This document shows positions 51,801 through 60,800 of a stretch of 64,000 nt of DNA, piece by piece. Position numbers and translations under genes: made by a program. Where the stretch lies: assembly GCA_963377175.1 (NCBI GenBank), contig CAUJNA010003239.1:526596-590595 (forward strand), given 5' to 3'. The number at the start of each line of letters is the position of its first letter. Positions within the stretch are counted from its first letter, which is position 1. The notes below the pieces were generated by a model. It did not search any database. It saw nothing but the letters and a program-made list of their open reading frames with translations, and was not told where the DNA came from. This stretch comes from Effrenium voratum (lineage: Eukaryota > Sar > Dinophyceae > Suessiales > Symbiodiniaceae).

Positions 51801-54800
51801 TGGGATTTCAGTTTCCAAAGGGGCTGTCGAGAGAGAGCCTCTTTCGAGCAATTGGTGTCCCTTCTTTTCTGAGCCATCTGAAAAGGTTTCACCTTTCGTC
51901 ATGTTCTCATTGATCATTGCCACAATGCAAGCCTATTTGATTGCGGGGTTGAGGAGATCGAATCCTCTTTCAACCACTTTTTTTTGGGGGAGCCATGACA
52001 TCCCCCCACCACATGGCATTGAATATTGGGGTCTTGGAGGCGGGGATGCACCGGTTGGTCAGATTCAGATGTGAAATCGGGCGATGGAGTTCGCCGTTTC
52101 GTGAAGTTGTTTGGCCCATTCACTTGGAATACACGCATAGTCAGCAGCCTTGCTATAGCTTGGTTGGAAAACATGCCGAATGAAGAAACTTGCCCAGATT
52201 CAACAGGCATTGCGCAGCTCTTGAGGTGCAGACATTCTATGCAAACATGTGGTGCACTCTCGCAGCCGTGAAGAAGTGCATCTCTGTGCTTCAAGCACGA
52301 AATAGAAGACAGCGGGCGTTTTTGTTCCACACGTACGACCTTTTTGTGCTTGCTTCAAAGGGTAACCCAAGGCAACCCGCCCATGTTGTTTCCCAGTTTT
52401 GTTCGAGGTACCCAAATCATGATGAAAATCAAAACCTCAGGACGAAACCTCCTGCCTTACCCCGCTGCTGCCGCTGGGCTGCACATGACGCACCTGCCGG
52501 GACCATGCAGACGGAAGTTAAAAAGCACCGAATCACACGCCCTCGTTTTGGGGCGTCCAGGAATCATTCGGCAACCAATGGAGAATGCAGAGGATTGATA
52601 CGTATGGCTGTCGTGAGGGATAGTCACCGCATTACCTGCCTTGGTGCCGTGATGCTTTGTGTGGCTGAACTATGCGCTTCTTGCCTAGACGTCGTACAAT
52701 ACGTGCGCAGAATGCCATGTGTTTGGACGTGTTTGCACGGGAAATAGGTCTTGTTTACCAGATGACCATTGATGGACGTTGACACCGCCAATCTTCAAAT
52801 GCCTGATGAACAACCACTGGATGACTTTTCGGAAATGCTTTTTTGTTTGGCAGATAGCGCATGCTTGTATTTAGGAAGTGATGAGGTGCCCGGCCTTTGC
52901 CATAGACTGGATCCGCGACGATTAATACACAGACAGCACTTGAGGCCTGACTAAACGGACAGTGTGTTTGTTTTCCAAGCTGAAAGGCTGCTAGGATGTT
53001 TGAACACATCTCATTACGTACATCCACTGAATAATCCCCCACCCACCCCCCGCCCACCCGAAGATCGACCTTTTTCACTGGCCTGAATGAGACGGCCAGT
53101 TGGCTTTGGCCCCACCTGTCATGAAGAGATCATGTGCACAAAGGAACGCGCGGAACAGGTCCTGAGGTGAGTCTCGACTTGTTTCTGAATTCACCAAGTG
53201 TTGGAAGAGCTGCGAGCTGCGAGCTGCGCATTGTGTTCCCTATGTGACACGCAACATGATGTGTATACTAGGTCCCCCAGTAGTGCCCTTTTACCTTTTG
53301 TTGGTTCCCCTACGAAAATAGACAACAGAAAAAGATCGGGTACCCTTAGTCTAACCTCCCAAATCTGGAGGACCTAGTATAGATTGGCAAGCGCCAAGCG
53401 AATCATAAGCCTCCGAGTTGGATCCGAAGATCTTTGCTCGGCTGCCTTGGGTTTCGGAGTCGGCCATGGGCGGGAGCTCGGGTTTGCAGCTCAAAAGGAC
53501 TCCCGGACACCAAGCCCTGTTGAAGTTCGGACCTAGATTCAATCTGGGTGGCTCAAAAAAATTAAAGAGCTAGGGTTACGCAGGTGTTGGTCTTTGTTTC
53601 TATTCAAGAGGCCAGACAATGGGTACCACTTTTTGGAGCCACAGCCATATGCAAGGTTGGAAGGCACTCTTTGGAAGTTCCTTTTTGAACCCAACCGTGT
53701 TTGTTTGCCCTGCCAAGAACATCGCTCCCAGCGGCCTGCTTTTTTTGCAAATGCATTAGAGAAGCTCTAAAACTTCTAAGACTTTAAAATTCCATTTCTC
53801 CAGAGATCTGCAGATATCCTTCTTTCCAGAAATATTATGCCAGATGATACTTTTCACAAGAATTGCCAGGTGTTTGAAAAGGATGGTTGAAAAGGAATCA
53901 ACGCCTATGCAAAGTCACCTTCCAAGTGGGTCTTAGCCCCTGCACTCCTGCAGATCAACGTGAACACCAGCACTTAGTTCGAAAGGAATATCCCTTTGGG
54001 GGACTCTGTGTTTGAGTTCCTTTCCTTTAGTTTGCAGCGCAGTGCCTTTCCTTCTATCATGGAACCAGAGCGGTCTTCGAAAGCTGGTTTTCCTTTGGAA
54101 GAGGCCACCTGTCTGGTTCCATAAGGTAGGATACTTGGGTTGGATTGGATGCCTGGAGGATCCTGGAAGTACCCTGGCGATGTTTGCATAGGAGCTCTGT
54201 GGGGCTTTCTGAGGGCCTTTCACCAGTTTTCGCGTTTGCCTGACTTGTCTGTGTTTCTTCTTCTGGGGATGACGTTCTCCTACATCATCTTCTTTTTGCT
54301 TGGTTTCTTTTGGGGGACTTTGTTGTGTGGGTTTCTGCGGGTTTCTTCGGGTGGCGGCGTTTTTGGTTTTAGTTTTCCGGGTTTTCCCACCAAAAGCCCC
54401 GGAAGGGGGGTGACGCCTCTAACCGGCGCTCAAGCCGGCGCTTAAAAAAGCGGCGCTGAGGTTTGTGCTGACCCCGGGCATGGACCCCACGGGCCAGCTC
54501 CGGGCGCTGGCGGTGTCGCGGAACGTGCCCTGGCAGACCATCTCCCTGGGCCAGGGCCAGGAGCCGCGCCTCGGAGAAGGCAGAAGGAGCTCGGAGTGCG
54601 CGAGTCCGAGGTTTTGGAGATGGCTGCGTTGCTTTTGTCAGATGTCTTTGTGTTTGGAGGTTGTCTTTTTTGTTTTTCTTGTTTGGGGGGGTTGTTTTGG
54701 GTTGTTGCTTTTGGTTTTTGTTTTTGTTTTGGAGGGGAGGGTAAAGGGAAGCCCAAAAACAAGCCGCTGCGCCTTGTTATTTGGATGGGCTCCTCGTCGT

Positions 54801-57800
54801 TTTTTTGGAGTCGCCGTTTTTTTTTTGGGGGGGGGGGTTGGAAAGGAAACCAAAAGCCAAGCCGTTGAGACACCTGTTTGTTGTTGGGTCCATAGTGGGA
54901 CGGTCATCTTGTGGGTGGGTTTTCCCTGATGGTCATCATCCAATGTAAATTGATCTTTTGATGAACGACCATCTATGCGTTTGTTTTCAGAGGTCAAATT
55001 CAGAAACCTGGATTTTTCAAGTGGACCTATTTGGGAGGGGACTTTCCTTTAAGCTGTGGCTTTGGGGCGACTTTGTGGGGGAGGAGAGGTGCATCACGAG
55101 GACAGTCTTAGGGCCATGAGCGAATGGCTAGGAAAGTCCTGACTCGAAATGCGAATGGGATTCGAATGGGCGAAACTTGCGGATCTAAACGGAAGGCAGA
55201 CTCGAGTGCTGTGTTGCCAGTTGCCGCCCTCTCTCACAGTTGCCACTTGAGTACGTTGCGGGGCTGACAGGACAGGGGGCCCCTTTTACTCAGATTCTCT
55301 GCTGTGAGTCCCAGAAATGCTCCATTTGGCGAATCCGCCAATGTGCCTTTCCTTTGTCGACTTCTCGACCCAGGAAAGCAATCAAGATGGTGCCGCTTGA
55401 CTGATGTTGGCCGGGGCATTCAGATAGCATGGCTCAGTCTTCGGTTTTTGCTCTTCTATTTCGTCTGCTTCGTCATGTTCTGCTTCCCTTTTGGCCAAGT
55501 ACCCAACGAGTCATGTTGATCTCGACAAGTGCAAATCGCTTTCATGCCGCCAAGCGAGGGTGACGGGTGTCGACCACTTTATCTCACGGGCCCGTCCAAA
55601 GCAGACCAAGTCATGTCGGGCTCAAACAATGTAGTTCTGCAATTCGTTGTGTAAATAGTTTTGATGCCGCCGTATGACTCTGAAAGCTTGAGTTTGGATC
55701 CCTCGACATGTACTTTTGAACCGAAAACACACAAAACAACTACGCGCGATCCTGCCTCCCGCACCTTGCCGCATAAACCTTGAATTGTCCTAAGAATCGA
55801 GCCTTCTGCATAAGTTTCATGCTTTGGCTGGGAAGATCTGGGAAAAGACTCCCTTCCGACTTTGAGTTCCCCGACCTTTCGCAATGATGGCGTGAATCCA
55901 AGGGAAAATACCAAGCAGTATAGCACATCTTGATTCAATCTATGCATAGTACTAAACTTCTGTACCACACAGGGGCGGGTTCACAACGATTTTATATATT
56001 TATATAATACACATATTTCACTGCATTGGATGTTGGGTTTCAAAATGCCACCGTTTGGATGTTTCTAGGAGACTGTCTCATGGCGGCCTCCCGGCTTGGC
56101 ATTTTTGTTGACCACCGCTCTGCTTAGATGTACTAAATTTGGTGGACCCCAAGCACTTTGGAGGTGGTTCCAACTCTAAAAATGGAATGGCCAAGGTGAA
56201 GGCCAGGCTGACTGACCTTTCAGTTTTCCGGAGCCTGAAATGAGACTCGTGGCGGTTTTCGGTGAAAGACTTTCACTGGAGGCGCCAGCGCAGCCATCTC
56301 GAAGGTAGGGCTCTAGGGTCGATGGTCGCCAGCTTTAGCCGAGGGCTGATGGCGCAGAGAAGGGCTTCTGGGTGATGCTGGCGAATTGCGCCTTGGAAGT
56401 TCTATTTGATTCCTTGTCCAAAACCATTCTCTTGGGCAAAGCCTTGGGCAAAGTTTTTTGGCACAGCTCCTAGCGGCCGATCACAAAAGAGAAAAAAGGT
56501 TTGATTCCCCATTCCATTCTCTTCACCCAGCGTTCTCTTTTGCCCATTTTTGGAAGAGACGGATCCCTGAGAATGGGGAGGGTTCCCCAGAATTAGCTCC
56601 CCTTTTTGCTTTTTCCCCTTTGTTGGGGTTCCCTTTTTTTCCACTAAGATCTATTTTTTTGGCTGGGGTCCGATTTGTCCAGCCAAGAGCAGAGGGAGTT
56701 GGATATTTTTGCGAATGGGAGGCCTCCGTCAGACCTTCCCTGTCCCCCTCAAACAATTGGGAACTCGCCTAAAAACATGCTCAAGTAGTATCCCCGTGAG
56801 TGCTGAATTGGTGTACCCGTGTCTAAAATAGACTACAGAAGAAAGGGTACCCTAATTCTAGCCTCTCTACTGGAGGATTTAGTTGATGGAGGGCCACTCA
56901 GTTTGCAAGAAAGTCTCAGGTCTGGCCATGAGGTACAGCCCCATGATGTTTTTGTGCGAAAGGGGCGAGGGCTTTTGTCGAAACATGGTAGGCGTTCGCC
57001 ACACCTGGATTTGAAATCCTTGGCGGTTCAGCTCAAGTATCCCAATGGCAACGTTACCCAGAGGTTTCGCACAAGGGGGCTTTGGGCAATGTGAGTCCTA
57101 TTCGGCCAGGAAAAGCACGGGATGGTCTTCCCAAATATCCAAGAAGGGGAGCTCATAGAAGAAACCGGCAATATTAACCTTTCGACCGCCCAGATAAAAA
57201 GCGAATCTTTAAGTGGAGATCCTGTTTGAAATCTGACCGCCAGACCATCTTGATCCGTTCCTATAGTTGAGGCCATCTATGTGTGCACTGGCTGCCTGGC
57301 CTGGAGAAGCTCGTTGAGAAGACCTTCGATCAAGGGCCCCATGAGCGGTTCCGCATCTTCCTCTCCTCTTCCCCAACGCCCAAGTGTCTCGGATTGACAT
57401 GCCGCGCAGAAATTTTTGTCGCACGGGGCACAAGCTCGTGCGTTGGCGTGGGACGCTGTTGGCTCCTCGCGGATTTTGGTCGTTTCAGCCCATGAAATGC
57501 GCGGCAGGGTCCTAGGGGTACCTTCCCCATTCTTTCCAGGGATCCTTCTTTTCAGGAAACCATCAAAAAAAAGTTCTCTCACGGACCCCTTCCAAACCAT
57601 CCGCAACGCCAAGTTTGTGCATAGCCTGAAGGGCCTTGCATCCTAGAGGCTGGAGCACTTAGAGCTATTTGTCTCACCCTGGATGCGGTTGACCCATGTC
57701 GAGTTGCCCAGAGAATAGGCAGCTACTTGAGTCCACAGCAGCCAGTCAGAAGCACGAGTCCTGCGCATTCTGCCTACGTGTCAGCATGGGCAAGGCCTGA

Positions 57801-60800
57801 AACACTTCATTGGCCCAGAGCTACAAGATCGGGCTAGACATAGAACACGAGTATTGTCTCCGCTACCAGCTTGATGCCATAGGGACGGGCCAACCTCATC
57901 GCTTGAGGTTTCCCATCCAGCTTCTGCAGAACTGCATCAAGATGACCACGGAGCCGCCCAAGGGTTTGAAGGCGAACCTGGTGCGCCTGCTACAGAACAC
58001 TTCCGAGGACCGTCTCACTCACGTGTTCAGCCCGGGGAAGCCCGGGCCGTATGCAGATCAAGACCCAGCTGTCTTAAAGGGGGGCATCTCCAATAGGCAA
58101 ACCTTGCATCTTACTGGGTTCACGAACGGAGGAGAGAGGCTGCGTCGAAGGGGTGCACACTTGTTCGAACGCTAGCCATGGCTTCAGGCGCAGGTGCACA
58201 CGTCAGGAGGCCGTCTGAACTACATGTGAGCCGCAATCAAAACCCGGGTAGATCAAGGTGAGTAAGGGGCAGTCCCAGCCAGAAATAGTTGCGGCCGCCT
58301 TCTTAATTCTTTGCATGGTTTGTGGGTAGACCATTTTAATACCGGGTTTTGATTGTGACTCATGTGGGCTTTGCCAGGAGTCCTACAATCGCGTGAAGGA
58401 GGTTCAAAAGTATCGACGGCTCTTCTTCTCGCTCTGTTGGTTCCACGCTGTGCTCCTGGAGCGCAAGAAGTTCAAGATGTTGCTTGGCAGACCGTGCCAA
58501 AGCTGCCCCACCGCAAGCTGAGAAGGAGCAGTAGAAAAGGAGCTAGCAAACAATGTCAGCCAGGTGCATTTCACGCTAGACGGCGCTTGGATGATCACGA
58601 GCTGATTGACCCACCCCTTTCCCAAAATCAAAGCACCAGGAATTGGACCGCAGGTTTTAGTCCTTGGTTCCATTTACTAGGGTTTCAAAATGGATAATTA
58701 CTCATTTTTGACCCACAGCCTCGGGTGAATCCGTCCAAATTCGGGGCCCAATCAGGTCCTCCAGTGGAGAGGTTGGAATAAGGGTACCCGATTTTTGTTT
58801 CCGTAGTCGATTTTCGTAGGGAAACCCTGCCCAAAAAAAGAAACGGTAAAAGGGTACTGGGGGACCTTGGCTTGCAAAGGGAACCTTTGCTATTCCCCGA
58901 TGTTGGGCCCAATATTTCTCCGTATGTTGCTTCCAGTTCAATCTCACCCTTCTTCCCAGGCCTGAATCCCAAAGACAAACATCCTGATTTCTTTGTCTGG
59001 GTAGACTTCAGAAGGGTGTCATTCTGAAAGATCTACATCCCTTCGCTTGGGTGCCCTGTAGACATTCCGAGTCCCTCATGTTCTTTTACATACACGCCGC
59101 ATAAAACAAGCATGCGTATGCATACATTCATATATTTATTTTTATTCTCAATGCACCTATAATGTACAAACAACATCGACAGCAGTGAATTTGGACGATC
59201 TTTCTGTGAAGTCTAGCCTAGGATTAGGTTCCTGAAAGACCGGAAACTGTTGAGCACTCGTGATATCCCATGCCACAGCTGGAAACCATAAATCAAAAAT
59301 CCATGTCGTTCGCAGAATTTGCGTACTTCAAGTTGTTGGAAAAGCCTTGAAATGGTGCTGTCCCGGACTCAAGATTCAAGATTGCCACAGCAACATGCTG
59401 AACGCTGTTTCGGGAAACACGTTCATGTGTCCCTTCTAACTTCGAGATTGAGAATACCTAAATCTGAACAACTTGTCCTGAAAGTCTGACTCCAGGAGCG
59501 GAAGCTGCAAAGTTGTGCCAACAAATCAGGTGATGGCTCCGGGCGGGTGTGTTGAGGCTGGGCTGGAATATCGGATACGACTTCAACGACTCCGACTTCG
59601 ACATTTGCCCCTTGCCTCGAATATTGGAGTCTGTGCTTGCTTGCGCCATGTGGCAATATATAAGTGATTTACAGATGCATAGCAATACACGTTATACTAG
59701 ACACGTAGTCACATGCACTGTGCGTAGTGTAGATGGAGACGCAAATCAATTTGCATATGCAAGCAGCACATACATGTTGTACGGTCATTCCGTCAAAGTG
59801 GAGCTCCTGTTTGAGCAAGAGGCGGTAAGTCCAACCTTTACGTCTCGAGTTCAAGGGCGGTTGGCTTCGGGCGGTTTCCGAAACATCCAGGCGAGAACAT
59901 TTTGGCAATGTACTTGGACGAGAACCCCAACGAAATTCCCTGGGACGCCATCCGGTACCTGATCGCCGAGGCGGGAGCTGAAGGGAAGCAATCTTGCGAT
60001 CTGGATGTTATTCGTCTGAACTTTTGGACCCTGCCTTGAGAGTTAGAAATCCAGAGCGCAATCACCAGGTCCCCCGAACTTTGCAAAGATCGCGGGCTTC
60101 AGATTTCATAGCTGCCTATTGCGAAGCTAGAAGGAACAGCGTTCCATTTGAAGCCCTCGCTCCAGGAGCCGAGGCTAAGCCCAAGGCATTGGACAAAACC
60201 CGTTCCGCAGGGACAAAGACAAGAAGGGCCGGGGCAGGGCGCAACAAGAGGAGTGAAACGGTTTCGCAGGTGCCCGGTGTGGCACATTTTTGTTGCAAAC
60301 ACTGGAGTGGGGGAAGCCCAAGACAGATCAGTTACCGCGTGCTTCTCTGAGTTTGTCTGTCGTATTTGAAGGCAGGAGTGGTCAGTTCCCTGAAAAAGTG
60401 CACGGCCCCTGTTGGAAGAATGTTCCCAGAAGCTGTGTGCGTACAATGAGCGCGCAAGGGCAAGGGATGCGCAATGTCAAAGGTTTAGAGGTGTTGATTC
60501 ATTGATGCTGCCTAGCTTATGAATGGAGGTGATAGCTGATTGCTGTGCTTACGCTTTTCGAATGTTGCTTGGGTCATGTGTAGGTCCGGCAATGGCAGTC
60601 GCCTTGTCGGCAAACAGGTCTGGTGTTCGCACAAGCCTAATTGGGTCGCCCCGCGCAAGGCGCGCGCAAGCACGAGAAGCCGCATGGAATCTGCCCATTT
60701 GTTGTTTTTGAATGCCTTTGCTTCTTGAATGGCCCGCAAACAACACGAAAGCTTCGCATGAGGTCGCGTGCAAACTATCTTCTGTGCTGCTGCGCGCGCA

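Noticed and set aside
58440..58478. GA donor TTCAA|GATGTT for exon 49
   Set aside because: In phase, but it shortens the invariant KFxxLGWN spacing by one residue; the GT donor two bases later keeps it.
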